Assembly (NCBI GenBank): GCA_025200525.1
Contig: CM045770.1
Span: 81,647,347 to 81,711,346 of the forward strand
Source: Camellia lanceoleosa
Lineage: Eukaryota > Streptophyta > Magnoliopsida > Ericales > Theaceae
Length of the DNA: 64,000 bases
Direction of reading: 5' to 3'
Shown here: positions 1-11,280 of the stretch, piece by piece
Layout of the letters: every line of letters begins with the position of its first letter
Numbering within the stretch: position 1 is the stretch's first letter
Translations under genes and position numbers: made by a program
The notes under the pieces: model-generated
The model's input: the letters and a program-made list of their open reading frames with translations, nothing else
Told to the model about the DNA's origin: nothing
The model's database searches: none

Positions 1-540
1 TTTGAGTTTTTTTTTTTTTTTTGTTATGTGTAATTTCTGCAGCAAATTGTATGTAACCGTAAGTTTGTAAATAAAATAACGAGTTTTCTTTTGTATTACT
101 GTTGTCCTTGTTTCTTTTGAGTTGTAAATTTGGAAGAATGGGAATGACTTAGTCGAATTCAATGAAAAATGGGCGTGAAAGTAAGACTTGTACGTGAATT
201 GTGAAGCTTGCTAGTAGATTGTGATGTAAAAAGTTTAGAAATGGACAGCCAACCCAACTTGTGAGAAAACCATGATGCAAAAAACATTAAAAATGGGCAT
301 ACATGAAAAAGTTAAAAATGTTGACAATGGAAGATTGGCTTGGACGACTATGGACCTAGATTTCAACTAAATTAAAGATGTAAAATAAAAAATGTTAAAA
401 ATATTGTAGTATGGACCTGGATTTTATCTAAGTATGGCAACCACACTGTAACATTAAATTACAAAAATGGACCGGCCGAATTCTTCATTTGAGTTCTGAC
501 TAAGACTGGGAAGGCTCTACCATGTTGAAGCTTTAATTGA
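1..540 (-). other. 3' non-coding part of the Tat-type element
   Basis: AT-rich sequence with a long T run (7-22) and no open frame of note. It follows the integrase and hairpin array on the minus strand and precedes the missing 3' LTR. I see no gene here. Confidence 0.5.
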
Positions 541-975
541 TTTCGATGTGAGGCATAATTAACTTCTGGCCGGAGTTCTTCGTGCTCGGTTGGTGAGGCT
601 TTAACTAACTGGTTACTCAGTCTGGCTAAGGCTTAATTAACTCAGTCTGGCTGAGCTCTTCGTGCTCAGTCTGATTGAGGCTTTAACTAACTTAATTTGA
701 CTGAAGCTTAATTAACTCAGTCTGGTTGAGCTCTTCGTGCTCAGTCTGGCTGAGGCTTAATTAACTCAGTCTGGCTGAGCTCTTCATCCTCAGTTTAGCT
801 GAGGCTTAATTAACTCAGTCTGGCTGAGCTTTTCGTGCTCAGTCTGGTTGAGGCTTTAACTAACTCAATTTGGCTGAGGCTTTAACTAACTCAGTCTGGA
901 GAGTTTTAACCAACTCACCGGCCTTTTGAGCTCTTCGTGCTCAGTCTGGCTGAGGCTTAATTAATTCAGTCTAAC
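541..975. repeat. Tandem hairpin repeat array in the 3' region of the Tat-type element
   Basis: Imperfect units of about 49-50 bp, mixed with half units of 25-26 bp, repeat from about 611 to 965. Each unit contains CTCAGTCTGGCTGAG, which folds on itself (CTCAG/CTGAG), followed by CTCTTCGTG and an AT-rich joint (GGCTTAATTAA or GGCTTTAACTAA). The unit length is not a multiple of three and no frame stays open. The second Tat-type element in this window carries a different hairpin array in the same relative position. Confidence 0.8.
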
Positions 976-1243
976 AAGTCGTTATTGAAACACAACGCAG
1001 ATAACAGAGATATAAAATCATTGTCATTTAAGGCATAGCCTATTGATCACAAATTTACACCATATATGAAAAGGACAAAAACAACCAGGTGTGTAGATTG
1101 TCAAAAAGAACATACAACAATTGATCAATACAAAAATAGGACATGGCACTTTACTGGAAATAACGCTTCAAGTGCTCGGCGTTCCATGGATAGGGGAGGT
1201 CTCGGCCTTCCATATATTGGAGTCAGTAAATGCCCGGGCAAGG

Positions 1244-2107
1244 TCAGGCCTTAACAACGTAAGGTCTTTCCCACTTGGCTGGCAGCTTGCCCTCGGTAGG
1301 ATTTTTGGTGGCAAGAGTTGCTTCGCGCAAAACTAGGTCCCAAACTGCGAACTCCCTCGGTCGGACTTTGTGTTTGTAGTGTGTTCTCATTTTTTGTTGA
1401 TATAAGGCACGTTTGACAGCAGTGGTCTCTCGGAGCTCTTCAATCAGGTCTAAGTTGGCCCGATGCAATTCTTCAGTTAGTTTTGAATTCGGGTACAAAA
1501 CCCTCGAGGTTGGTAGGCCGATTTCCACTAGAATGACCGCCTCAGTGCCATATGTTAAGCGAAAGGGGGTCTCCCCAGTAGGGGTTCGGGCGATAGTGTG
1601 GTAGGCCCAAACTATGTTTGGTAATTCCTCAACCCAGAGTCCCTTAGCGGCTTCCAACTTAGTTTTGATGATCTTCAGGAGAGAACGGTTAGTAACTTCA
1701 ACTTGCCCATTGGCTTGGGGATGACCTGGGGAAGAGAAACATGGCTGAATGTGAAGCTCTACACAGAATTTCCTGAACTTGGCATTGTCGAATTGCGTGC
1801 CGTTGTCTGAGACGATGGCTTGAGGGATTCTAAATCGGCATACGATCGACTGCTAGATGAATCTGCTTGTGTTCCATTCGGTGATTGTGGCGAGGGGTTC
1901 CACTTCCACCAATTTAGTGAAGTAATCAATGGCGACGATAGAAAACTTGGTTTGGCCCCTGCCAGTGGGCAATGGGCCAACCAAGTTGATCCCTCATTTG
2001 GCAAACGGGTAGGGACTACAAAGTGTGATCAGTTCTGCAGGAGAAGCATGAGGAATGTTGGCAAAGCGCTAGCATTTATCACACTTAAGTACGAATTCAG
2101 TGGCATC
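1244..2107 (-). pseudogene. Integrase core and C-terminal part (Tat-type element)
   Basis: The C-terminal 137 codons (1244-1657) are open and show the usual end of a plant Ty3/gypsy integrase: a WVEELP...WAYHT block, then TPTGETPFRLTYGTEAV, then a basic tail with PREFAVWDLVLR. The catalytic core upstream (about 1660-2107) is in broken frames; integrase-like words can be recognised but no continuous frame exists. This copy could not make an active integrase. Confidence 0.75.
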
Positions 2108-3097
2108 TTAGTTGAGAGTAGGCCAAAAGTAACCAGTGCGAAGTATTTTATGGGCTAGGGACCTGGCACCCGAATGATTATCGTATACACCCTCGTGGAC
2201 TTCCCTCATCACATAGGTCGCTTGAGCAAGATTGAGGCATTTGAGGTATGGTCGTGAAAATCCACGTTTATACAGGAGGCCACTGATGAGGATGTAATTG
2301 GACGACCGGGCCCTGAATTTGAAGGCCTGCTGTTTGTCGTCCAGCAACTCCCCACTAGTCAAAAACAGAAGGATGTCCGCCGCCCTTGAGATAGGTTCAT
2401 TTTCGAGGAAGTGGACCTCTTGTTGGTTTGGCAAAATAGCCGGATGGGCCAAGTATTCAAGGCGGGCACCACTGCTGAGGTCTGATTGGTCAGTCGAAAC
2501 TAATTGAGCCATTTCATCTGCCTTGGAGTTTTCTGACCGAAGGATGTGTTTGATGTGGAAAGTGTTGAAAAGGCGAACAAGGGGGAGTGCAATATCCCTG
2601 TAAGCTCGCATGGTGTCTTCCATGGCGTCGAATTCCCCCGTAATTTGTCCGACGATCAGTTGAGAATCGCTAAACACCTGTATATAGCTTACACTAATGT
2701 CTCTGGCTAGGCGAAGACCTGCTATCAAGGCCTCATATTCGACCTCTTTATTGCTTGCGTCGAACAAGAAATAGAGAGAACACTTGAAATAACCACCCTT
2801 GGGGGTAATGAGGATGAGACCAGCCCCACTGCCTTCTTTGCGGGATGATCCATCGACATTAAGGGTCCAAGAGTGGGGATCTTCTGCCTCAATGTTAAAT
2901 TGCCTGGGCGGAAGGGCCGTGGTTGAAGCGAGATTGGTGAATTCCAAGATAAAATCGGCGACAGCCTGTCCTTTGATCGTTGTTTGAGGTCGGTAGGAGA
3001 TTTCAAATTGGCTGAGCTTGACAGACCATTGCATAAGTCTGCCGGACAACTTTGGTTGTTGCATTATCTTCTTCAAAGGTTGGTCAGTGAGGACCAC
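2108..3097 (-). pseudogene. RNase H, archaeal-type RNase H and integrase zinc finger
   Basis: An open stretch of 329 codons. The first 55 residues are the end of the Ty3-type RNase H region (QWSVKLSQFEISYRPQ). Residues about 77-200 form a second RNase H with WTLNVDGSSRKEGSGAGL, an NKEVEYEALIAGL block (E and acidic partners) and an FSDSQLI motif. The last 45 residues are the beginning of the integrase zinc finger (REVHEGVYDNHSG). The dual RNase H places the element in the Tat group. The frame ends before the integrase core. Confidence 0.85.
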
Positions 3098-3291
3098 TAT
3101 GAAGTGAGCTTGGAAGTAAGGTCAGAGTTGCCTTGAGGCTATAACCAAGGCCAAGGCCATTTTTTCCAGCAATGGGTAGTTACATTACTTCCACGAGAGC
3201 GAACTAATGTAATAAATCGGACGCTAAATGAGTCGTCTCTCGATGAGGCCGCCTTGCGGTGTTTGATATGGCTAAGTAGAGGAAAAAGGGC

Positions 3292-4242
3292 TCACCCGTG
3301 AGCGCCTGAGAGAGTAGGGGGGTTGGCCATGCACTGCTTCAATTGTTGAAAGGCCTCTTCGGATTCAGTCGTCCACTCAAAAGCCTGCCGAAGGACTTTA
3401 AAAAAGGGGAGACACATGTCTGTTGCGCGGGAAATAAAACAGTTGAGGGCGGCAACTTTGCTAGTAAGCCTTGGAACCTCTTTAACTGTTCTGGGTGATT
3501 GCATTTCTATCAAGGCCTTGATTTTTTCGGGGTTGGCCTCGATACCCCGTTGACTGACCATGAAACCTAAGAATTTCCCAGATCCGACGCCGAAGGCGCA
3601 TTTCTCCGGATTTAGCTTCATCTAATACTTACGTAGGGTGTCGAAGGTCTCTCGCAAGTCTGCCAGATGATCAGAGGAGAGTTTGTTCTTGACAAGTATG
3701 TCATCGACGTACACTTCCATGTTTCAACCTATCTGGTGATGAAAAACGGTATTGACTAACCGTCGGTAAGTTGCTCCGGCATTTTTTAACCCAAATGGCA
3801 TGACACGATGGTGGTAAGTTCCCCAGTCAGTGATGAAGGAGGTGTGTTCCTAGTTAGACGGGTGCATCAGAATTTGATTGTAGCCAGAGAAGGCGTCCAT
3901 GAAACTGAGCATTTGATGTCCGGTCGTGGCGTCGACAAGCTGATCTATGCGAGGAAGGGGATAACTATCTTTGGGGCAAGCTCGATTGAGGTCGAAGTAG
4001 TCGACACAGAGTCGTCATTTACCGTTGTTTTTACAGATCAGGACCACATTTGACAGCCATCTGGGGTAGTCCACGTCCTTGACAAACTGTGCCTCCAATA
4101 GCTTATCTACCTCAGAGGCAATAAGAGCGTTACGTTCTGGGTGAAAAATGCGCTGCTTCTGGCGGAAGGGTCAGAAATGGGGCTCGATGCTGAGACGATG
4201 AATGATGAAGGAGAGATCGATACCCAACATATCGGAATGAAT
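3292..4242 (-). pseudogene. Reverse transcriptase, broken
   Basis: The catalytic block YVDDILVK is encoded at about 3688-3711 on the minus strand. Downstream a 109-codon open piece (3292-3621) carries the post-palm segment LNPEKCAFGV...KFLGFMVSQRGI and a thumb/connection region. An in-frame TAG directly before that piece and further stops between 3622 and 4242 break the enzyme into parts. Confidence 0.8.
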
Positions 4243-4971
4243 CTAGGCAAACACATCATTGTGCTCGGTCATGAGGGTTATAAGGTCAACCTTGGCTTGA
4301 GGGGATAGTTGGCTGTTGATCTTGGTTGTTTTTGTTGGGTTAGTGGGGTCGATGGGGACTTCAACAAGTTCTTCCACTGGTTCCTGTCTGACTATCTCGT
4401 CTTCGTCTTTGACGTCGAGTCCTTCGATGATCATAATCTCCTTCAGCTTGACCTCTTTGAGTGAAGCGACATAGCATTCTCTGGCCACAGTCTGCTTTCC
4501 CTTTACGGTGCCGACTCCAAGGTCGGTAGGAAATTTCAGGGCCAGATAATACGTGGATATGACTTCTTGAAAAACGTTAAGGGTGGTGCGGCCGAGGATG
4601 ATATTATAATTAGAGGGACAGTCGATGACAAGAAAAGTGAGCAACTTAGTGGTCTACCGTGGGTACTCTCCGATGGTGATGGGGAGATCGATAGAGCCTA
4701 TGGAGGTCACCCTGTCCCCAGTGAAACCAACCAATGGGGTTTGGAGAGGGGATAAACTTTTTTCTCCGACCTTGAACTGGCAATAGGCGTTTAGGAAGAT
4801 GATGTTTGAAGAGCTACCGTTGTCGACAAGCACCTGTTTGACTTTGTAATTTGACAAGAGAGTAAAGATAACAAGGGGGTCGTCATGGGGGTAGTGGATA
4901 CCTGTGCAATTGGCCTCCGTAAAGGTGATGGGCTCCATCCACTGCTTGGGGTGTTTGAAGGGGTAGTTCAA
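4243..4971 (-). pseudogene. Aspartic protease and linker of the Tat-type element
   Basis: Two open pieces, 4654-4971 and 4243-4644, cover a retroviral-type aspartic protease. The catalytic triplet is VLVDNGSSSNI, the D-N-G variant I associate with Tat-type elements. The flap and C-terminal block YNIILGR follows in the second piece, then an acidic linker that leads to reverse transcriptase. The pieces are separated by a frame break near 4650. Confidence 0.75.
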
Positions 4972-5294
4972 TGTCGAGACTTCCTTATCGGAGCCCTACT
5001 TGATTTTTCTGAGTTCTGCTCGTTGGGCCGAACGGGATGGTCCTCCGCATGCAAGCCCACCGGCAATAACTCTGATCTCTCCTACTGGGGGGGCAGGGTT
5101 GCCTTGTGCTCGGGGTTGTTGTGGGGTCGATCATTGCCTTGGTTAGGTTGTGCGGGTTATCGAGGAGGGGTGTGTGGGTGGTTGTTTTTGGTAGGTTCGG
5201 TCCTTGGTCGTTGCTGAAGGCGGGCTGCCGTGAATCGACTGAGACGCCCTTGGCGTATCAAGCTCTCGACCTGGTCTTTAAGGTTAACGCACTC

Positions 5295-5341
5295 CTCGGT
5301 ATTGTGGCTGTGGCCCTAATGGAAACGGCAGTATTTGCACT
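5295..5341 (-). pseudogene. Gag zinc knuckle with an internal stop
   Basis: The minus strand encodes a CCHC nucleocapsid knuckle in the pattern C-x2-C-x3-stop-G-H-x4-5-C (CKYC, then GH, then EEC). A TAG codon lies inside the knuckle, right after RFH. This separates gag from the protease in this copy. The surrounding 4972-5700 region is gag/pol linker in broken frames. Confidence 0.6.
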
Positions 5342-5663
5342 AGTCTCGCGGGTTGGAAAGAGACCGCGATGGCTGGGGCCATTTTGAGAGATAATCTCGT
5401 TGGATCTGATTCAAGACTTGTTCCATGGGGGAATTAAGGGGAGTGTACCGTTTGAATCGGCTGGCGCGGTCGGGTATGTGCCAACCGGTCAGCTTAAGCA
5501 GGTCGGTCGGTATACTGAGGTGTTTGCTGTGTGTATTGGGTGGTTCTGGTTTTAGAGTCCTTTCTCTTCTCTTTACGGGTCGGGTTTTTGGTTGTGGAAT
5601 CTTGTCGGGCGACTGGGGAATCTTTGGCATTCATGTATTTTTGGGCTTTGGAGAGGAGGGTTG

Positions 5664-6606
5664 TTATGGAGGTTTGAGGGTTTTTGGAGAGGGAGAAAAG
5701 GAAATCGGATAATCGTAGACTGGCCGTGAAAGCCGTGAGAATGACCTTGGCATCGTTTTCCGCCACCTACAAGGCTTCGGTGTTGAAGCGGGTGACGAAA
5801 CTGCGTAGCAACTCCCCTTCCGTTTGATGGATGTTGAGGAGTTGAGTTGCCGAATGCCGCTGGCGCTGGGTACCAATGAAGTGGCTGAGAAAGGAGTCAC
5901 TTAGGTGCTGAAAAGTAGAGACAGAGTCTGTCGGCAGCTGACTAAACCACAGTTCGGCCGACCCCTTAAGCGTTACGGGGAAAGCCCGACACATAATCTC
6001 ATCAGGGAATGCATGGAGGACCATGAGGGTCCTATAAGTCTCCAAGTGGTCGACTGGGTCCGTTGTACCGTTGAAAGAGTCAATCGAGGGCATTTTGAAC
6101 TTAGGAGGTAGGGGTTTGTCCCTAATGAAGGCAACGAATGGTAAGTTGGCTGTGGTGGAGGGTTTATTTTGTATGTTCTACATGACTCGTTGATATTGGA
6201 GTTTCATGGCTCGGAGTTCTACATCCCAAAGAGAAACGTTGTCACCACTGGAATGCAATGGATGTTGGACACTACTGGCCTCTGCCTTAGGGGCAGGTGC
6301 TTGGACCGATGGATGTGGGGCCCGAGGTAACGGGTTCATATCTTGGGGAGGGGGTTGCAAGCCCTCCAAGTTGGATGGGTGGGACTGTTGGATAGGATGG
6401 CTCGGGGCTCGTTCTTGGTTGGGTGGGATATCTTGAGGTGGTGGAAGAGGCATGGAAAGGTCTCTTTGAAGTAAAGCATTGTTTAGGGCTTGGTTTTGTT
6501 CGGCTAAGCGGTTAATGCTATTAGTGAGTTTTGTGAAATACTGTGGCAGGTTGTTTGGGTTAGGAGAATCAGCTTAGGGGTCGGCAACATTGTGTTGAGA
6601 AGCCAT
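5664..6606 (-). pseudogene. Gag protein of the Tat-type element
   Basis: A start codon at 6606-6604 opens a Pro/Gln-rich N-terminal segment. A stop follows near 6178, and then the conserved retrotransposon gag domain (5767-6093) with the block YRTLMVLHAFPDEIMCRAFP and the LKGSAELWFSQLP motif. The frame ends at the 5767 boundary and continues in another frame. Function by family: capsid formation. Confidence 0.8.
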
Positions 6607-6715
6607 GGATCTAGTTGTGACCATCTACCTTGGTGGGTGGCAGGTAGGGATTATCGGGAATGGGTCTCCGGCGACAATGAGCACAGTTGTCACACGGAGC
6701 AAAAAGGCTCCCATA

Positions 6716-6725
6716 GACGGCGCCA
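6716..6725 (-). other. Primer-binding site of the Tat-type element
   Basis: Read on the minus strand the sequence TGGCGCCGTC lies 2 bp inside the LTR end. The same word sits just inside the 5' LTR of the second Tat-type element (28167-28176). I do not assign the primer tRNA. Confidence 0.7.
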
Positions 6726-6727
6726 AC

Positions 6728-7290
6728 TGATGATACTGCTTGCTCCAGATAGAGCGGGTCAGATTGATCCACGCTTTCCAAACCGTTATCCGATTGTTGA
6801 GCCCACAGAGAAACCTGCACAAGAGTTCAACAGGGAACGGGGAGTCCCCCAGCGAACCCTCCAACGAGCAAGTTAGAGAGGTGAGAGTGATGGAATATAG
6901 AGACAGGATGATGATCGTGAACTTAACCTTTTCTTTGTCTTAGAAGCCTGCTTATATCCTTTTCTCATCATTTCCTTGTCCACTCCGAGTTGTCATGTTG
7001 GCCGAAAGTCTTTGTTCTAGCTTGCCTTGTTCGTGGTGAGGCTGTTCTGTTCCGACGTGAAGGGTTATCGTAATAAATGCTGCAGGGAAACTCATTAATG
7101 GCTGATGTGTGGTGCAATAACTCTACAGGATCTTTGTCTGCTAATGTGGCTGGTTCTTCACTTGACAAGTGTTTAGATGTCATTGGTGCTTGGTGTAACG
7201 TTGGGTTCCAAGAATGTTGGGCTTTAGTATTTGGATCATGGATTGGGCCTTAAGTGGTGGGTCATATCCGTTATGGGCCCATCCATGTCA
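6728..7290 (-). repeat. 5' LTR of the Tat-type element (boundaries partly inferred)
   Basis: The inner edge is fixed by the primer-binding site: the plus strand reads TGATGATACTGC from 6728, so the LTR ends in CA on its own strand. The outer edge is inferred as the CA at 7290 (minus strand TGACATGGATGGGCCC). A TATA-like word (GGATATAAGC on the minus strand) lies near 6955 and could be the LTR promoter. The partner LTR is off-window, so the outer edge is unverified. Confidence 0.55.
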
Positions 7291-7526
7291 ATATTAATTG
7301 TCTCAATTATAAAAATCATACTATGCGCCCCTTTTGAAAATAGTCTAGAAAAAGTATAAGTGATACATTTTTATAATTTAAAATGTTGAATACACAAATT
7401 TATAGAAAAATAAATTAATATTCATTAATAGTTGAGGAAATATTTTTACAATTAAGGGATAGCTTGACAACAATTTAAATAAGCATTTTATTTACTTATT
7501 TGTTTTAAATTATGATATTATCTCCC

Positions 7527-7586
<60 letters not shown>

Positions 7587-7776
7587 AAAGCAAATCCTAA
7601 ATCGCCTCTCACCCAAGCTACAGTCACAAGTTGAAATTTATGGGAATGATATGGAGGGCATTATGGTGATATTAGGGCTTATTTGGCACAGTTTATTGCA
7701 AAATAAAAGGATAATTATATTTTCACACACTATTTACATTTTATGTACATTATTTCTTAGTTCACACACTTATTAT
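7291..7776. other. AT-rich spacer between the Tat-type element and the CACTA
   Basis: No gene is visible. The segment contains a compound microsatellite and ends in the TAT target duplication of the CACTA (7777-7779). Confidence 0.6.
7531..7586. repeat. Compound microsatellite (TC)n(TA)n
   Basis: About 17 uninterrupted CT dinucleotides run directly into about 10 TA dinucleotides. Confidence 0.95.
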
Positions 7777-7779
7777 TAT

Positions 7780-8240
7780 CACTACAAAAATTTCAAATTT
7801 TTGCGACAGCAAAATGCTATCGCAAATACTCAAAATGTCGTCTCAAAAATCTTTTTGTGATAGCAAAAGACTTTTAGCGACGGCAAACGAGGGATCACAA
7901 CAAAGAGTGTTGCTAAAACGTTTTAGCTTTTTTTTGCGACGGCAAAAGTTGCCTTTTGCTACAACATTCTACTATCGCCTATAATATGTAAAAAAGTGAG
8001 ATTTTTTGCGATGGCACTGTTTTACCGTCGCTAAAATGTTGTTTGAGACAGCAAAACATACCGTCGCTAAAAGATTATTTGAGACGACAAAAAATTCTAT
8101 CGCGAAAAGTTTTTTATTACAACAGCCAATATCTTTTGTGACGGCATTGCCTATGTCACAAAAAAAAAAAAAGAAAAAAAAAGACATTTGGTTCTAATGT
8201 TAAATGTTTTTTGAGACGGTGTAGTGTGCCGTCGCAAAAA
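7780..8240. repeat. CACTA left terminus with subterminal repeats
   Basis: Beginning with CACTACAAAAA, this stretch has many copies in both orientations of a 10-12 bp word centred on GCGACGGCAAAA or its complement (for example near 7878, 7935, 8005-8030, 8060 and 8220). In plant CACTA elements such clustered subterminal words bind the TNPA protein. By position and density this is the likely binding region here. Confidence 0.75.
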
Positions 8241-8740
8241 TAAAAAATAAAAAATAAAAAATAATAAAATAATAAAATTATTAAAAATATGAATATTACT
8301 TGTATTAAATAAAAAAATAACTGAAAAAGAAATCAATAATTGCATAGTCATATAAAAATTTCAGTATAAAAATAACAATTTATCCATAATAAAAATATTC
8401 TTACATTCATAACTACACATCAACAAAAATACCCCACTACATAATGTTGCATAATACAAATATAATGTTTAAATACATAATGTTGTTCACAATTCAAAAT
8501 AACATAAATCAAAAACAAAAGTTTTTCTCGTGATTTTTCCGTGGGTAACAAAAACAAAAGTTAGTCGCATTCTTCATAGGTAAGCATTTCACAAGAAGCA
8601 AACTCCTACTCGGGAAATATTTGAAAACAAAAAATAAAAATAATTAATGAAAATATAATTATGTGTTAATATGTTAATACAAAAAAACATAAAAATTTAA
8701 CAACTATATAATTACAAAGATAATTAAGTAAATAATTTTG
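8241..8740. other. AT-rich 3' part of the CACTA
   Basis: A/T runs and simple AAAAT-like repeats. No open frame or recognisable element is seen between the subterminal repeats and the satellite array. Confidence 0.5.
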
Positions 8741-10866
8741 GCTAGACCGAAATCCAACTCTAACTCCCAAATCGGGAACTCGATTCGAGTCCCGTCTTCT
8801 CCCACAAGTCTCTCGTGCCTAGGTGGTCGTGTGTGCCAAGTTTCGCGCTAATCCGAAGCCGTTTGGTGATTTTGACGCGTCAACACCTCGAATTCAAGTT
8901 TCTTAAGGAACTAGTTTGCTTGGAGTGAAATTCGGCTCTAACTCCCAAACTGGGAACTCGATTCGAGCCCCGTCTTCTCCCACAAGTCTCTCGTGCCTAG
9001 GCGGTTGTATGTGCCAAGTTTTGTGCTAATCCGACGCTGTTTGGTGATTTTGGGACGTCAACACCTCGAATTCAAGTTTCTTAAGGAACTAGTTTGCCTA
9101 GAGTGAAATCTGGCCCTAACTCCCAAACTGGGAACCTGATTCGAGCCCAGTCTTCTCCCACAAGTCTCTCGTGCCTAGGCGGTCGTGTGTACCAAATTTC
9201 ATGTTAATCCGACGTCGTTTGGTTATTTTGGGTCGTCAACACCTCGAATTTAAGTTTTTTAAGGAACTAGTTTGCCTAGAGTAAAATCCGGCTCTAACTC
9301 CCAAACCAGAAACCCAATTTGAGTCCCGTCTTCTCCCACAAGTCTCTCGTTCCTAGACAGTCGTGTGTGCCAAGTTTTGTGCTAATCCGATATCGTTTGG
9401 TGATTTTGGGGCGTCAACACCTCGAATTCAAGTTTCTTAAGAAACTAGTTTGCCTAGAGTGAAATTCGGCTCTAACTCCCAAACCGGGAACCTGATTCGA
9501 GCCCCATCTTCTCCCACAAGTCTCTTGTGCCTAGGCGGTCGTGTGTGCCAAGTTTCGTGCTAATCCGATGTCGTTTGGTGATTTTGGGGCGTCAACACCT
9601 CGAATTCAAGTTTTTTTTGGAACTACTTTGCCTACAGTGAAATCTGGCTCTAACTCCCAAATCGGGAACCTGATTCGAGTCCCGTCTTCTCCCACAAGTC
9701 TCTCATGCCTAGACGGCCGTGTGTGCCAAGTTTCGTGCTAATCGGAAGCCGTTTGGTGATTTTGACGAGTCAACACCTCGAATTCAAGTTTTTTAAGGAA
9801 CTAGTTTGCCTAGAGTGAAATTTGGCTCTAACTCCCAAACCAGTAACCCGATTCGAGCCTTGTCTTGTCCCACAAGTCTCTCGTGTCTAGGCAATCGTGT
9901 GTGCCAAGTTTCGTGTTAATCCGACGCCGTTTGGTGATTTTGGGGCGTCAACACCTTAAATTCAAGTTTCTTAAGGAACTAGTTTGCCTAGACCGAAATC
10001 CGGCTCTAACTTCCAAATCGGGAACCCAATTCGAGCCCTGTCTTCACCCACAAGTCTCTCGTGCCTAGGCAGTCGGATGTGCCAAGTTTCATGCCAATCC
10101 GACGCCGTTTGGTGATTTTAGGGCGTCAACACCTCGAATTCAAGTTTCTTAAGGAACTAGTTTGCCTAGAGTGAAATCCGGCTCTAACTCCTGAACCGGG
10201 AACCCGATTCGAGCCCCATCTTCTCCCATAAGTTTCTCGTGCCTAAGTGGTCGTGTGTGCCAAGTTTTGTGTCAATCCGACGCCGTTTGGTGATTTTGGG
10301 GTGTCAACACCTCAAATTTAAGTTTTTTAAGGAACTAATTTGCCTAGAGTGAAATCCAGTTCTAACTCCCAAACTGGAAACCCGATTCAAGTCCTGTCTT
10401 CTCCCATAAGTCTCTCATGTCTAGGTGGTCGTATGTGCCAAGTTTCGCGCTAATCTGATTCCATTTGGTGATTTTGAGGCGTCAACACCTTGAATTCAAG
10501 TTTCTTAAGAAACTAGTTTGCCCAGAGTGAAATCCGGCTCTAACTCCTAAACCAGGAATCCGATTTGAGCCTCGTCTTCTCCCACAAGTCTCTTGTGCCT
10601 AGGCGGTCGTATGTGCCAAGTATCGTGCTAATCCGACGCCGTTTGGTGATTTTGAGGCATCAACACCTCGAATTCAAGTTTCTTAAGAAACTAGTTTGCC
10701 TAGAGTGAAATTCGGCTCTAACTCCCAAACCGAGAACCCGATTCGAGCCCCGTCTTCTCTCACAAGTCTCTGATCAAAATCTGGCTCTAACTCCCAAACC
10801 GGGAACCCGATTCAAGCCCCTTTTTCTTCCACAAGTCTTTCGTGCCTAGGCGGTCGTGTATGCTAA
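8741..10866. repeat. 178-bp tandem satellite array inside the CACTA
   Basis: Taking the word TCTAACTCCC (one-base variants allowed) as anchor, it recurs at 8759, 8937, 9115, 9293, 9471, 9649, 9827, 10005, 10183, 10361, 10539 and 10717. That is eleven consecutive intervals of exactly 178 bp. A shortened unit (69 bp) follows at 10786 and the array decays at about 10866. Units differ by point changes of roughly 5-12 percent by eye, with no length change. 178 is not a multiple of three, and the short frames inside are not conserved, so the array is not coding. Confidence 0.95.
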
Positions 10867-11280
10867 GGACCAGGCTGCAATGGTGCGCCAGTCCAAGTGG
10901 GAAACTTAACAACGAAAAATTCTTTGTCTTCGTTTCTAATTATGTAATTAGCCTCTATCCTTTTGGGCTATGTACAGTTAATTCATGGTTATTCTTAGCT
11001 TAGAATGCAAAGTTACATTTTATACTTCATCTTCTGGTGGTGGTGTATATAGATTCTCATCTTCTGTAGAATCCCTAAATACCTGGTGGCCACTCGATGC
11101 ATCAAGAACCTATGACAGTCAATACATAATGTGTTAATCATATTTAAATTTTATTTGATATATGTACATATATGTTGTGTGAAAATTTAACTATCAAACA
11201 ATTTAATTTATATCGAACCTGTCTGTTGGGATCCACACTCGCCCCTTATGACACAAAGGCCATCATCTTAGCTCACATCT
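10867..11280. other. CACTA non-coding segment between satellite and TNPA-like gene
   Basis: Unique-looking AT-rich DNA that should hold the 3' end of the minus-strand TNPA-like transcript. No further gene is visible. Confidence 0.5.

Larger units (their letters stand above)
1..7290 (-). mobile_element. Ty3/gypsy retrotransposon, Tat type, truncated by the window edge
   Basis: Read on the minus strand the order is LTR, primer-binding site, gag, zinc knuckle, protease, reverse transcriptase, RNase H, a second archaeal-type RNase H, integrase and a long 3' non-coding region. The second RNase H and the integrase-distal 3' region are typical of the Tat lineage. Only the 5' LTR is present (at the right-hand end). 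The 3' LTR must lie left of position 1, so no target-site duplication can be tested. The coding frames are broken by several stops and frameshifts, so this copy is inferred to be dead. Confidence 0.85.

Noticed and set aside
1066..1336. Small plus-strand frames of 62 and 71 codons
   Set aside because: Antisense shadows at the end of the minus-strand integrase and its 3' region.
8741..10866. CRISPR-like array
   Set aside because: Repeats of 178 bp are contiguous without unique spacers, and the sequence is a plant nuclear genome.
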